Shown one piece after another: positions 33,298 to 42,930 of a stretch of 64,000 nt of DNA. Every line of letters begins with the position of its first letter. Within the stretch, counting starts at the first letter, position 1. Below the pieces are notes generated by a model that saw only the letters and a program-made list of their open reading frames with translations, made no database searches and was not told where the DNA came from. The position numbers were made by a program, and so were the translations under genes. The stretch is from Companilactobacillus suantsaicola. GTDB lineage: Bacteria > Bacillota > Bacilli > Lactobacillales > Lactobacillaceae. The DNA lies in assembly GCF_004745525.1 (NCBI RefSeq), contig NZ_RKLY01000008.1:28793-92792 (forward strand), written 5' to 3'.

Positions 33298-34275
33298 TTA
33301 ATCATAATCACCAGAGTCACTAACTGTAACTTTTTTCTCGATGAATCCTTCTTCATAGAAGAGGTCCGCAATCTTTTGCTCTTCCTTTACATATTTAGAA
33401 CTCATTGTATAAATACCAAAGCTACGACGGCTGACTAATTTTTTAACCACGCTCTTAGAAACATTTAGAGACTTGCTCATCATTGTTACTAATTCACTCT
33501 GATTATTATTAGCCCATTCCATATCTTCTTGTAGATACTTAACTAAATACTTCGATACTTCAGTATTTTCTTTGGCATAACTTTGTAATGCTAGAATATA
33601 ATCACGATTATTGGTAATACCTGAACCATTAACTAACAATTTAGCATTTTGATTGATTTCTGCTTGTGCCGTATATGGATCCCAACTTGCCCAAGCATCA
33701 ACTTTCCCCTTTGAGAAGGCGACGCTGGCACTTGATTGATCCATATTGACCAACGTTACATCATCAGTACTCAAGCCAGCTTTTTTCAATGCGGCTAAAA
33801 CCATATATTGAGAACTAGTTCCTTTAGTATAGGCAATCTTCTTCCCCTTCAAATCTTTAATTGAAGAAATATTTGAAGATTTACTTACTAAAATACCTGA
33901 GCCCTTAGCTTTTGAAGTGCTACCAGCAATATAAGTCAATTTTGTACCTGTCGAAAGTGCGAATACCGGTGGTGTATCACCAGTTCTAGCATAATCGACA
34001 CTACCAGCTTTCAAGGCTTGCATCAAAGCACTTCCGTCTTGGAACTGTTTAAAGACAACATTGTAACCTTTAGCTTTCATCTTCTTAACGAATTCACCAC
34101 GCTGTTTAGCAATATCAAATGGATCACCTTTTTGATAACCGATCGTGACCGTTTCTAAACTTGAAGACGAACTACCGGCATCAGTTTGCTTAAATCCATA
34201 TAACGCTACAACGGCCCAGAAGAATAGGACCACACTGATTAAGAGCTTTTTAAATTTTCTTTTTCGTTTATTCAT
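33298..34275 (-). CDS. SsuA/TauA-like substrate-binding protein, membrane-anchored
   Basis: 325 residues, periplasmic-binding-protein type II fold of the sulfonate/nitrate/taurine class: TVTIGYQKGDPF, ALKAGSVDYARTGDTPPVFAL, LKGKKIAYTKGTSSQYMVLAALKKAGL, KVDAWASWDPYTA. The N-terminus is basic with one hydrophobic helix (LLISVVLFFWAVVALYG) and no lipobox Cys, so it is probably anchored by an uncleaved helix. ATGA overlap with the upstream ligase gene. It likely serves the SsuCB-like importer encoded on the opposite strand 1.6 kb away. Confidence 0.88.
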   Translation of the reverse strand: MNKRKRKFKKLLISVVLFFWAVVALYGFKQTDAGSSSSSLETVTIGYQKGDPFDIAKQRGEFVKKMKAKGYNVVFKQFQDGSALMQALKAGSVDYARTGDTPPVFALSTGTKLTYIAGSTSKAKGSGILVSKSSNISSIKDLKGKKIAYTKGTSSQYMVLAALKKAGLSTDDVTLVNMDQSSASVAFSKGKVDAWASWDPYTAQAEINQNAKLLVNGSGITNNRDYILALQSYAKENTEVSKYLVKYLQEDMEWANNNQSELVTMMSKSLNVSKSVVKKLVSRRSFGIYTMSSKYVKEEQKIADLFYEEGFIEKKVTVSDSGDYD

Positions 34276-35789
34276 GCGAATTTACCCACTAAGTTTGACA
34301 TAACTTGCTCACGTAATTTTAAGCGAATCACTTTTCCTGTAGCGTTACGCGGATAATCTTTAACGAAGACAATTCGCGTTGGTTGTTCATAACCAGCTAA
34401 AGTAGCTTTGGCGTGAGCGATAATTTTTTGACGTTCTAGTTCTTTAGATTGTTGACCGCGAGTGATCACTACAGCTGTCACTGCTTCTCCATACAAGTTA
34501 TCAGGTGTTCCAATGACTGAGACCTCTTTGACAAAATTTAATTGGCTGAGGGCATTCTCAACTTGTGCCGGCGCAACTTTTTCACCACCGTGATTGATAA
34601 TGTCCTTTTTACGACCTTTAACGAATAAATATCCGTCTTCATCGATATATCCCAAATCGCCAGTTAAAAACCAACCATCCTTAAAAGAATCCGGATGTGG
34701 ATCTAAGTAATCGCTAATAACGTGATCACCGGAAACAACGATCTCACCTAACTGATTAGGTTTCTCAACTACTTGGCCATCGTTCATGATAGCAACATTA
34801 GTCTTAAAAGCTTTTCCGGCTGAACCAACCTTTTGAGCACCGAAAGGATTGATCGTACATTGACTAGCAGTTTCCGTCATCCCATACCCTTCAAGGATTT
34901 GAGTATGAAATTTCGTTTGAAATTCAGTTAGTTTATCAAGTGGTAAAGCAAATGAAGAGCATCTGACAAAGCGTAATTGGATATCCGTATCATAAGCCTG
35001 CAAAGCTTTTTGATTAATCAATAAGATATTAACAATCGTTGGTACCACGGAAACCCAAGTAACACCGTTTGTTCGAATCTGATTCCAAAACTTAGAAGCA
35101 CTGAATTTTTCAGCGACGACAATTTTTCCACCCGATAAACGAGTTGCCAATATGACGATAGCTTGAGCATTGATATGAAACATCGGCATAACGACCAAAG
35201 TCGTATCACTGGCAGTCAATCTATGGCTTTCAATATCATGTTCGACCGCATTTTTCAAAATCCGATGTGTCAAGCCAACTCGTTTGGGTTTTCCAGTGGT
35301 TCCAGACGTGTTCATGATCAAGGCTAAATCGTCTTCTGCTGGTGTAGCGGCGTCATGACCCATCAAATCTCGATAACGAATAACGTGTAAAATAGAATAA
35401 GTTTCTAAATGTAACGCCGTTACAATTGCCATGTGGTCATCCAAAACAGCATCAACCAAGTTCTCACCGACGATTGAAGCTGCATAGTCGTGTTCAGCTA
35501 GTTCTTGTTGTAATTCTTTTTCTGGCGTTGTAGCGGCGATTGGATGCACGACGGCCCCCACTTCCCAGAGCGCCTGAGTTAACACTGGATAAACCGCTGA
35601 ATTCTTCAGGCAAACTAATACGACATCACCTAATCCGATGTGAAGATCGATTAAAGTATCCTTCAAAATCCTGATATCACCACGAATTTGACTACCGGTG
35701 AACCACTGATCTAGTGCTTCATCCTTAATAATTTTTTCATTTAAGTTATTCTTTAACTGCTTGTTTAATTGTTGAGTTATTTCTGACAT
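34272..35789 (-). CDS. AMP-forming acyl-CoA synthetase/ligase, paralog B
   Basis: 505 residues, ANL superfamily. Motifs: IMNTSGTTGKPKRVGLTH near 155, LEGYGMTETASQCTINP near 305, DGWFLTGDLGYIDEDGYLFVKGRKKDIINHGGEK near 370-403, and YPRNATGKVIRLKL near the end. It aligns over its whole length with paralog A at 28684, including the MPMFHINA block. AAGGAG lies 8 bases before ATG. It overlaps the acyltransferase gene by 44 bases upstream and the binding-protein gene by 4 bases downstream, making one transcription unit. Confidence 0.9.
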   Translation of the reverse strand: MSEITQQLNKQLKNNLNEKIIKDEALDQWFTGSQIRGDIRILKDTLIDLHIGLGDVVLVCLKNSAVYPVLTQALWEVGAVVHPIAATTPEKELQQELAEHDYAASIVGENLVDAVLDDHMAIVTALHLETYSILHVIRYRDLMGHDAATPAEDDLALIMNTSGTTGKPKRVGLTHRILKNAVEHDIESHRLTASDTTLVVMPMFHINAQAIVILATRLSGGKIVVAEKFSASKFWNQIRTNGVTWVSVVPTIVNILLINQKALQAYDTDIQLRFVRCSSFALPLDKLTEFQTKFHTQILEGYGMTETASQCTINPFGAQKVGSAGKAFKTNVAIMNDGQVVEKPNQLGEIVVSGDHVISDYLDPHPDSFKDGWFLTGDLGYIDEDGYLFVKGRKKDIINHGGEKVAPAQVENALSQLNFVKEVSVIGTPDNLYGEAVTAVVITRGQQSKELERQKIIAHAKATLAGYEQPTRIVFVKDYPRNATGKVIRLKLREQVMSNLVGKFA

Positions 35790-36951
35790 ATTTTTTTGCT
35801 CCTTTTGTTAGGTGCCATTGCGGACGTCCAATCAAAACTCCAAACGGAGGAACCTTGTAGCAGAACCAAGAAATCAAGAAGGCTCCACCAAGGACAAAGG
35901 CATATCCAAGTGGCAACATTAGTAGCATCACGAATGATGGCACATTGATAATGCTCAAAATTCCATACAAGATTGCGATTGGAATCGTTTGAACCAAGTA
36001 AATCCCGAAGGATACTTTGGCCAAGTTGTGAATTGTTTTATCTAACCAAGCTGGTAGATTCTTTTGTCTAGCATGGGCGTATTGTCGACCAATCCAGAAA
36101 ACAAAGACGATCATGAACGTATCATAGATAAAAATGAATGGTTGGTGAATCGATTGAGTCGCACTCATACTTAGTTTTAAAACGTATTGATTTCCGAAGA
36201 AAACAAGTACTGTTCCAATTGCTAAAACAAGTGTTGACCAACCAATCACCCGATGGTTTTTTTCAATAAATTTATCGACTTGATCATAGTGGATAGCAAC
36301 AAATGCTCCGGCAATGAAGTAGAATTGATAAACTAAAACATTCATTCCATAGGCTCTGAAGAGATACCACCAACCACTACGGTCGACACCTGGTAACCAA
36401 TATTTGATGCCAATAACTAGTAATAGTTGAATCAAAGCACTCGCAACCAAAATGGCAACGTGGTGATTTGGCAATTTCTTAAACATATAAACTATTAGTG
36501 GGAAAAGTAAGTACAGCTGGAACGTGACCAGAATGTAGTACATGTAATACTTATTCCCATGAATTATGGCATCATATAAATTTTGAAAATAATTAGGCCA
36601 ACTGATAGCGACACCCGCCGTGATGGTTGAGAACCATAACAGAATCGCATTCCAACCAATATAAGGAATCCCTACACTGATATAACGTTTTTTCCAAAAG
36701 CCTAACCAATGATTATCACGATTGTAGTAATTTAAAACTAAAACGAGTCCCGTCATGAACATGAAACCCATTCTCGTAAAGTGAAGCATCAAGTGAGTCG
36801 CTTCGATAAATAGTTGACTACCTGTACCGTCGCCAACGTTGTTTTTAAAAGCGGTTGTTGTATGATTCAACAGCACGCCACCAATAAAGAGAACTCGCAT
36901 TAAATCCACTTCATATAAATATTTTTTCTTTTTCTTAGTTGTAGTTGCCAA
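35746..36951 (-). CDS. Acyltransferase 3 family membrane protein
   Basis: 401 residues, about ten helices. The N-terminal KKYLYEVDLMRVLFIGGVLLNHTTTAF fits the acyltransferase-3 family (conserved R and H near the first helix), whose members move acyl groups to extracellular sugars or polymers. I keep the TTG start at 36951 because GAGGTG lies 5 bases before it and there is no nearby ATG. First gene of the operon acyltransferase-ligase B-binding protein. Its pairing with acyl-CoA ligases suggests use of an activated acyl group, which is inference. Confidence 0.85.
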   Translation of the reverse strand: MATTTKKKKKYLYEVDLMRVLFIGGVLLNHTTTAFKNNVGDGTGSQLFIEATHLMLHFTRMGFMFMTGLVLVLNYYNRDNHWLGFWKKRYISVGIPYIGWNAILLWFSTITAGVAISWPNYFQNLYDAIIHGNKYYMYYILVTFQLYLLFPLIVYMFKKLPNHHVAILVASALIQLLLVIGIKYWLPGVDRSGWWYLFRAYGMNVLVYQFYFIAGAFVAIHYDQVDKFIEKNHRVIGWSTLVLAIGTVLVFFGNQYVLKLSMSATQSIHQPFIFIYDTFMIVFVFWIGRQYAHARQKNLPAWLDKTIHNLAKVSFGIYLVQTIPIAILYGILSIINVPSFVMLLMLPLGYAFVLGGAFLISWFCYKVPPFGVLIGRPQWHLTKGAKKYVRNNSTIKQAVKE

Positions 36952-37070
36952 GAGTTCACCTCTATTGCCATTTTTTCTTCCTGCTTAAAAGCATAGTTAA
37001 GTTATAGCATCGCAACAGTACTGGGGTCTTGATGATTGATTAAGGTTAAAATAAGAAATTCTTAGATACA

Positions 37071-37108
37071 AAAAAATTCAAGGAATTATTACATCCCTTG
37101 AATTTTTT
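37071..37108 (-). terminator. Terminator of gntR (cluster 2)
   Basis: AAAAAATTCAAGG pairs with CCTTGAATTTTTT. Confidence 0.82.
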
Positions 37109-37116
37109 AATTTCAT

Positions 37117-37842
37117 TTATAAATCTGCTTTGTGAGACAAGAAAACTCGATATCCACCAGTATTATATGGCCGGTCAGTTGAAGAACTTTCAAATGGTGT
37201 TCCATCATCCAAATAAACTACTTGTCTAACATTTAAAATTGGTTCACCTGTCTTGGCTTTCAAATATTTTAAATCGTCCGCTGAAGGTTTCTCAGCATTA
37301 ATAGTTCTATCGGCTGCACCAATAGTCAATTTTAATTCACTTTGGATATAACCATAAATCGAACTATGTAAAACTTTCTCATTAACGCCTGGAATAACAT
37401 TAACCGGCATTTTAGTGTATTCCAACGCATATGGATTTCCGTCAACTAACCTCAATCTTTTAATATTGTAGATTGCATCAGTTTCTTTGATTCGTAAGTC
37501 TCGCATCTCATCCTTGTTAGGATATCTCAACTCAAACTTGATAATTTTGCTAACAACCTTATGCTCTTGACCCATCAATTGTGACGTTCCCACGTACTGA
37601 TCTACGCCAATACTCATATTAGCAATACTGTCAGCATTGCTTTTTACATAAGTTGCAGCTCCTTGTTGACTATAAACATATCCACGAGTTTTCAAAATTG
37701 CGAGTGACTTTTGAAGCGTCATTCTACTTGTCGCATACTCCTTTGCCATAGTTTTTTGGTCAGGCAAAGGATTTCCAGATTTATAAATGCCAGCACGAAT
37801 TTTTTCTATTATTTCATTTGCGATTTCTTCATATCTTGACAT
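37117..37842 (-). CDS. GntR/UTRA transcription regulator of cluster 2
   Basis: 241 residues; the ATG at 37842 follows GAGG by 10 bases, after an in-frame GTG. HTH about 1-70 (YEEIANEIIEKIRAGIYKSGNPLPDQKTMAKEYATSRMTLQKSL) and UTRA about 90-238. The HTH-turn residues differ from the cluster 1 regulator (SRMTLQKS against TRITVHKA), so the operators probably differ. It is divergent from a GH1-EIIC pair and is its likely regulator. Confidence 0.91.
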   Translation of the reverse strand: MSRYEEIANEIIEKIRAGIYKSGNPLPDQKTMAKEYATSRMTLQKSLAILKTRGYVYSQQGAATYVKSNADSIANMSIGVDQYVGTSQLMGQEHKVVSKIIKFELRYPNKDEMRDLRIKETDAIYNIKRLRLVDGNPYALEYTKMPVNVIPGVNEKVLHSSIYGYIQSELKLTIGAADRTINAEKPSADDLKYLKAKTGEPILNVRQVVYLDDGTPFESSSTDRPYNTGGYRVFLSHKADL

Positions 37843-37943
37843 CACGCATTAACCTCATTTTTCTCATTACGTTAATAATACCCATCTTTATTCGATTTGA
37901 AAACTTTAACACCCAATTTATAAATTTGAGTTTACAAGTTATG

Positions 37944-37957
37944 TGAAAGCGTGTACA
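37944..37957 (+). promoter_or_regulatory. cre site of cluster 2
   Basis: TGAAAGCGTGTACA matches the CcpA consensus at all but one position and lies 30 bases before the GH1 start codon. Confidence 0.7.
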
Positions 37958-37987
37958 ATTCGTTTTGTAAAGGAGGATTTTATTTAT

Positions 37988-39358
37988 ATGAATGAATTAA
38001 GAAAAGATTTCTTGTGGGGGAATTCTACCTCTAGTATGCAGACCGAAGGTGCCGTAAACGAAGGCGGTAAGGGTAAATCCGTTTACGATATCAGAAAAGC
38101 AACTGCTGATGCTTCTGACTGGAAAGTTGCTATCGATGAATATCATCGTTATCCCGAAGACGTTAAGCTGATGAAAGAAATGGGTATGAATTGTTACAGA
38201 TTCCAAATTTCTTGGAGCCGTGTTAATCCTGACGGTGATGGTGATTTTAATGAAGAAGGAATCAAGTTTTATGATGATTTGATCAATGAATTATTAGCAA
38301 ATGATATTGAACCAATGATTTGCTTGTACCACTTCGATATGCCTCTTCACTTGGCTGAAAAGTATAACGGATTCGTTAGTCAACACGTAGTAGATGCCTT
38401 TGTCCGTTATGGAAAAGAAATGCTAAAGAGATTTGGCGACAGAGTTAAATATTGGATCACCTTCAATGAACAAAATCTTTACAGTGTTCCTGAAGCATTC
38501 AAAATCAGTGGCTATAAAGGTGACAATTCAATTAGAGACCTTTATCAAATTCAACAACACGTTTTCTTATGTCATGCAGCTATTGCTAATGAAGTTCATG
38601 AAAATTATCCAAATGTACAAATTGGTGGCATGCTTGCCTATCAAGAAGTTTATCCTGCAACAGCTTTACCAACTGATGTTGCCGCAACACGTAAATTCCT
38701 AGAATTTGCTGACAACAATTTAATTAGATTATTTACTGAAGGAAAATATTCTGATGAAGTAGTCCACTACATGAAGATGAACAATCTTGATGACATCTTA
38801 GACGAAAAAGAAATGGAAGTTATTTCAAAGACGACAAGTGATTTTATTAGTTTCAGCTATTATTCAACTTCAACAATCGACAGTACATTAATTCCTATTA
38901 ACACTTGCCCTAACTTCTACAGCATTGAAGGACATAAACCAAATCCATATCTATTAACAAATGAATGGGATTGGCAAATCGATCCATTAGGATTCAGAAC
39001 TGTTTTAACAACCATTTCAAATGAAACACATCTTCCTGTTTTCCCAATTGAAAACGGAATCGGTGTCAGTGAAACTTGGGACGGTAAAAATCCAATTAAT
39101 GATGACTATCGTATCAAATATCACCGCGATCACATCCAAGCTATGAAAGACGCTGTTAGCATCGATGGCGTTGATGTTATGGGTTACCTTGGTTGGGGAT
39201 TGATCGATATTCCTAGTTCACAAGGAAATATGGAAAAACGTTATGGAATGGTCTACGTAAACCGTGGAAACCATGATCTACGTGACATGAAACGTATTCC
39301 AAAGAAGAGTTTCAATTGGTTTAAAGAGGTCATTAAATCTAATGGAAATATACTTTAG
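37988..39358 (+). CDS. GH1 6-phospho-beta-glucosidase (cluster 2)
   Basis: 456 residues from the ATG at 37988 (AAAGGAGG 11 bases upstream; a GTG at 37943 opens the frame but overlaps the cre site). Acid/base Glu in WITFNEQN, nucleophile in FPIENGIGV, phosphate-site segment SSQGNMEKRYG. It is collinear with the cluster 1 enzyme (same LWGNSTSSMQTEG start) and both share the FNEQN form. Gene order is GH1 then EIIC as in cluster 1, showing the two clusters are duplicates. Confidence 0.94.
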   Translation: MNELRKDFLWGNSTSSMQTEGAVNEGGKGKSVYDIRKATADASDWKVAIDEYHRYPEDVKLMKEMGMNCYRFQISWSRVNPDGDGDFNEEGIKFYDDLINELLANDIEPMICLYHFDMPLHLAEKYNGFVSQHVVDAFVRYGKEMLKRFGDRVKYWITFNEQNLYSVPEAFKISGYKGDNSIRDLYQIQQHVFLCHAAIANEVHENYPNVQIGGMLAYQEVYPATALPTDVAATRKFLEFADNNLIRLFTEGKYSDEVVHYMKMNNLDDILDEKEMEVISKTTSDFISFSYYSTSTIDSTLIPINTCPNFYSIEGHKPNPYLLTNEWDWQIDPLGFRTVLTTISNETHLPVFPIENGIGVSETWDGKNPINDDYRIKYHRDHIQAMKDAVSIDGVDVMGYLGWGLIDIPSSQGNMEKRYGMVYVNRGNHDLRDMKRIPKKSFNWFKEVIKSNGNIL

Positions 39359-39373
39359 AATGGAGTGAAAAAA

Positions 39374-40693
39374 ATGGAAGCCTCAAAAGGTAAGGGACAA
39401 AAATTTTTAGATAAATTTGCCGCCGTATCAGCTCGTATTGGTGCAGAAGTCCATCTTCGTTCTCTAAGAGATGCCTTTGCTGTCATCATGCCCCTATTCA
39501 TTCTTGCTGGTGTCGGAGTTTTAATTAACAACGTTGTCTTTCCAAAAATTGCTAGTGGCACTACCTTAGCAAATCTCCAAGTTTGGGGAAATCTGATTTC
39601 TAATGGTACCTTAAATATCGCCGGTTTAATGCTTGCACCCGCAATTGGTTTTTGCCTGGCTAGAAATAAGAATTATGATAATCCAATCGCAGCTGCCATA
39701 ATCTCATTAGCCAGTTTAGTTATGACAATGCCTTTATCATTAAGTGTCATCCCTACTGGTGCTAAAAAAGCGGTTGATGTTTCCGGCTTAATGTCATTCA
39801 ACAACTTAGGTACTACTGGTATGTTTGGTGGTATCATCGTTGGTTTACTAGCTACAGAAATTTTTATTAAGCTATCAAATGTTAAACATTTACAAATTAA
39901 TTTGGGAGATAATATTCCTCCTGCAGTTTCCGCATCATTTAACTCATTGATTCCCGCTATTTTAACAGCAAGTATTTTCGCATTGATTGCCGCTCTTCTA
40001 GCTGTATTCGGGAATACAGATCTAATCACTTTAATTTCTACTTTGATCCAAGAACCATTAAGAAAAGTTAATACTAGTCTCTTCGGTATGTTGTTCATCT
40101 ACTCAGTTGGTAATTTCCTATTTACATTGGGAATTCACCAAACAGTTATCAACGGTACTTTGCTTGATCCTTTACTTTTGATCAATATGAATAAAAATAC
40201 TGCTGCATTTGCCGCTGGACATGAAGCTCCATACATTTTGACAAATACATTCCGTGATACCTTCGGTATGATGGGGGGTACTGGTTCAACTATCTGCTTG
40301 TTAATTGCTATTTTCTTATTCTCCCATCAAAAGTCAGGGAAAGAACTTGCTAAACTAGCCATTGCTCCTGGACTATTCAATATTAACGAACCTGTCATCT
40401 TTGGTTATCCAATCGTCTTTAACATCCCAATGATGATTCCATTCGTTTTGACACCGGTAATCGGTATCTTAATTGCTTACTTCTTTACAGCAATTGGCTT
40501 TATCCATCGAGTCGTCGTCATGGTTCCATGGACCACGCCACCACTACTATCAGCTTACCTTGCTACTGCTGGTGACTGGAAAGCTGTTCTAGTTCAAATC
40601 TTAACTATCATAATTGGTGTTTTCTTCTACTTACCATTTATTAAGATCAGTGAAAGAGTTCAACTAAAGCAAGCCGAACAAGGTTTGGATTAA
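39374..40693 (+). CDS. PTS EIIC, lactose/cellobiose type (cluster 2)
   Basis: 439 residues from the ATG at 39374, 8 bases after GGAG. Conserved blocks: LRSLRDAFAVIMPLFILAG, LGIHQTVINGTLLDPLLLI, GGTGSTICLLIA, NINEPVIFGYPIVFN, VPWTTPPLLSAYLATAGDWKA. It is a close paralog of 9727-11046. No EIIA or EIIB accompanies it. Ends the GH1-EIIC operon, with a terminator right after. Confidence 0.93.
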   Translation: MEASKGKGQKFLDKFAAVSARIGAEVHLRSLRDAFAVIMPLFILAGVGVLINNVVFPKIASGTTLANLQVWGNLISNGTLNIAGLMLAPAIGFCLARNKNYDNPIAAAIISLASLVMTMPLSLSVIPTGAKKAVDVSGLMSFNNLGTTGMFGGIIVGLLATEIFIKLSNVKHLQINLGDNIPPAVSASFNSLIPAILTASIFALIAALLAVFGNTDLITLISTLIQEPLRKVNTSLFGMLFIYSVGNFLFTLGIHQTVINGTLLDPLLLINMNKNTAAFAAGHEAPYILTNTFRDTFGMMGGTGSTICLLIAIFLFSHQKSGKELAKLAIAPGLFNINEPVIFGYPIVFNIPMMIPFVLTPVIGILIAYFFTAIGFIHRVVVMVPWTTPPLLSAYLATAGDWKAVLVQILTIIIGVFFYLPFIKISERVQLKQAEQGLD

Positions 40694-40709
40694 AAAACGG
40701 TTGTACGCT

Positions 40710-40749
40710 AAATAGAGTTGATGGCAAAATGCCCATCAACTCTATTTTT
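40710..40749 (+). terminator. Terminator of cluster 2
   Basis: AAATAGAGTTGATGG pairs with CCATCAACTCTATTT, followed by T. Confidence 0.85.
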
Positions 40750-40852
40750 GTATACCTTTTATTAGCAATACTCTTTAAGAACATCAAAAAAGACACCACT
40801 CATGTCCTTTAGATGTTCGACCCTCTACAGCTTCACAATGAAAGGAATTTGA

Positions 40853-41225
40853 ATGATGCCCCTAACAGATAATTCTATACGAAATGCTTTAGAAATTAAA
40901 GACAAGAATATTGTATTCACTGATGACTCCATTTTTATGAATATACATGGAACTATGTCTTTAGATTTAAACGCCGGTTATATTAATCTCGTTCCAAAAT
41001 TACTAAGGCAAGGATAGTTGTTGATTGGTTTCACATTGTTCAAATGGCTAATCGTTCTGCACTTTGATTACTCCAATGAATTTTTAGAAGGAATCATTGG
41101 AAGGACAAAGAAAATAAAAAATGGCGCATACGGTTATCGAAACTGGACTAACTTTATTAAGCGGATTGATCTTCAAATCTTTTGGTTTAGAGCACGCTCT
41201 TCATCTCGGCAAAAAAAGCAACTAG
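40853..41225 (+). pseudogene. ISL3-family transposase relic
   Basis: Three decayed blocks of an ISL3 transposase. AAAGGAATTTGA precedes ATG, and the first frame (to the TAG at 41015) begins with the family N-terminus MMPLTDNSIRNALEIKDKNI. A second frame from 41011 reads RIVVDWFHIVQMANRS, the conserved FHIVQ block. The third, again in the first frame, reads LEGIIGRTKKIKNGAYGYRN near 41080-41140, the C-terminal signature. Full enzymes need about 1.3 kb; here 0.37 kb remains, with a frameshift and large internal deletions. It accounts for most of the 637-base gap 40694-41330. Confidence 0.8.
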
Positions 41226-41280
41226 ACCAATTACGGTCTAACTGCTTATGCGAACTGCCATCAACTTGATTTGACGAACA

Positions 41281-41332
41281 AAAAAAAGACTCATAAGTCA
41301 CAGAATTAATCTGACTTATGAGTCTTATTTTT
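41281..41332 (-). terminator. Terminator of the solitary EIIC gene
   Basis: AAGACTCATAAGTCA pairs perfectly with TGACTTATGAGTCTT, with eight T on the minus-strand side; overlaps the EIIC stop codon. Confidence 0.85.
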
Positions 41333-42668
41333 ATTTAGCCTCAGCAGCTTCTTCTTCTTTTTCTTGCTTGTACAAGATCATATCTTGTTTGTGCACGAAT
41401 GGATAGTAAACGAAGAACGAAGCTACGATGATAATTGCTTGCCAAATCATGACTTTCCAACCACCGACTAAGAATCCGGAAACAATTGGTGGCGTCGTCC
41501 ATGGTACTTGAACACCATTTAGATATGGCAAAATTCCAATTTTAATTAAGAAATACGTTGATAACATTGAAAATGTTGGCATGAACATGAATGGTAAGAC
41601 CATGATTGGGTTCAAAACAACTGGTAAACCAAACAAAATTGGTTCATTGATATTGAATATTGCAGGGATAAAGGCTAATTTACCAATTCCCTTCAATTGA
41701 GCTGATCTAGCAAAGAACATGATGTAAACTGCCAAGCCAAAAGTCATACCGGCACCAGTAACTGTACCGAATTGGTCCATTAATGATTGAGTAAAGATGT
41801 GACCACCTAAGGCTTGAGTTACAACTCCATGAGCTTTGAAAATCGTAGCATTTTGCAATGCATTAGCTTGTAGTAAGGGACTCATGATACCACCAATAAT
41901 TGTGGAACCATGGACACCAAAGAACCACAAGAATGGAACCAAGATACCAACTAAGAACACACCACCGGCAGAATCTGTGATACCTTGCAATGGTGTTTGA
42001 ATCGTTGTATAGATCCATTGAGTAACTGTTTGATGAGCTACTAAGTCAAAGAAGATGTAAATAAGTAGGAATCCACAAACAATGACAAAAGCAGGAATCA
42101 AAGCCACGAATGATTCAGCAACTGCAGGTGGAACAGACTCTGGCAACTTGATCGTGATGTGATGCTTCAAGAACCACGAGTAAACCCATCCAGTAATCAA
42201 TCCAACTAAGATAGCCGCAATCATCCCTTGACCACCGAGCCAAGTACGATCGATAAATCCACCAAGCATAGTTGGTGCTTGACTAGCTGAAACAACCGTT
42301 TTAGTACCATTCATAACCGCTGTTGTTGGACGCATGATCAAAAAGAAACTGACCAAGGCCGTCATCCCAGCTGGCAATGGTTCAAATCCGGCATCTTTAG
42401 CCCAGTTGTAAGCAATACCTACGACCGCAAAGATTGCCATAACCCCGAATGAAGCGTTGTAAGCTTGATTCCAATATGGAGTCAAACCAGTCTTGTCCAT
42501 CCAATTAGCAACTTCTGGAACAGGAAACGATGCTAGCAATAAGAAAACAGAACCAATCATAATGAATGGCAAGGAAACCAACATACCATTTTTAATGGCC
42601 GTTATCCCCCTGGTATTGACGAATTTCATCATACCCGGCATAATTTTTTCATTAAACCACGTTTTCAT
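41331..42668 (-). CDS. PTS EIIC, cellobiose type, solitary
   Basis: 445 residues from the ATG at 42668, 7 bases after GAGGGG. NTRGITAIKNGMLVSLPFIMIGSVFLLLASFP at the N-terminus is CelB-type; the NINEPILFGLPVVLN motif and VPWTTPPIVSGFLVGG are present. It is less similar to the EIICs of clusters 1 and 2 than those are to each other. It has its own cre site and terminator, so it is a single-gene unit. The C-terminus ends in an acidic EEEAAEAK tail. Confidence 0.92.
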   Translation of the reverse strand: MKTWFNEKIMPGMMKFVNTRGITAIKNGMLVSLPFIMIGSVFLLLASFPVPEVANWMDKTGLTPYWNQAYNASFGVMAIFAVVGIAYNWAKDAGFEPLPAGMTALVSFFLIMRPTTAVMNGTKTVVSASQAPTMLGGFIDRTWLGGQGMIAAILVGLITGWVYSWFLKHHITIKLPESVPPAVAESFVALIPAFVIVCGFLLIYIFFDLVAHQTVTQWIYTTIQTPLQGITDSAGGVFLVGILVPFLWFFGVHGSTIIGGIMSPLLQANALQNATIFKAHGVVTQALGGHIFTQSLMDQFGTVTGAGMTFGLAVYIMFFARSAQLKGIGKLAFIPAIFNINEPILFGLPVVLNPIMVLPFMFMPTFSMLSTYFLIKIGILPYLNGVQVPWTTPPIVSGFLVGGWKVMIWQAIIIVASFFVYYPFVHKQDMILYKQEKEEEAAEAK

Positions 42669-42840
42669 ATTTTCACCCCTCAATGTTTGACATTGAAAAA
42701 AAATTTAAATATTATTTCATGAAAAATATAAATAATTTTGGGACACTATTTTGCAATCACTCTTCATAATCTACTAAACTTGCAGATCATGGCGAAATGA
42801 CCAAACCATAGGCACCGCCACCTTTCAAGAGGTACACGCT

Positions 42841-42854
42841 TTATAACGCTTACA
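42841..42854 (-). promoter_or_regulatory. cre site upstream of the solitary EIIC
   Basis: On the minus strand TGTAAGCGTTATAA differs from the CcpA consensus at one position. The 262-base gap 42669-42930 shows no other clear signal. Confidence 0.65.
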
Positions 42855-42930
42855 TTACCATATTTCTACTGAAAGCTATTCTATTTATAATTTTTTTGGG
42901 TGTTACATGTTTCTTACAACAAAGCAAATT

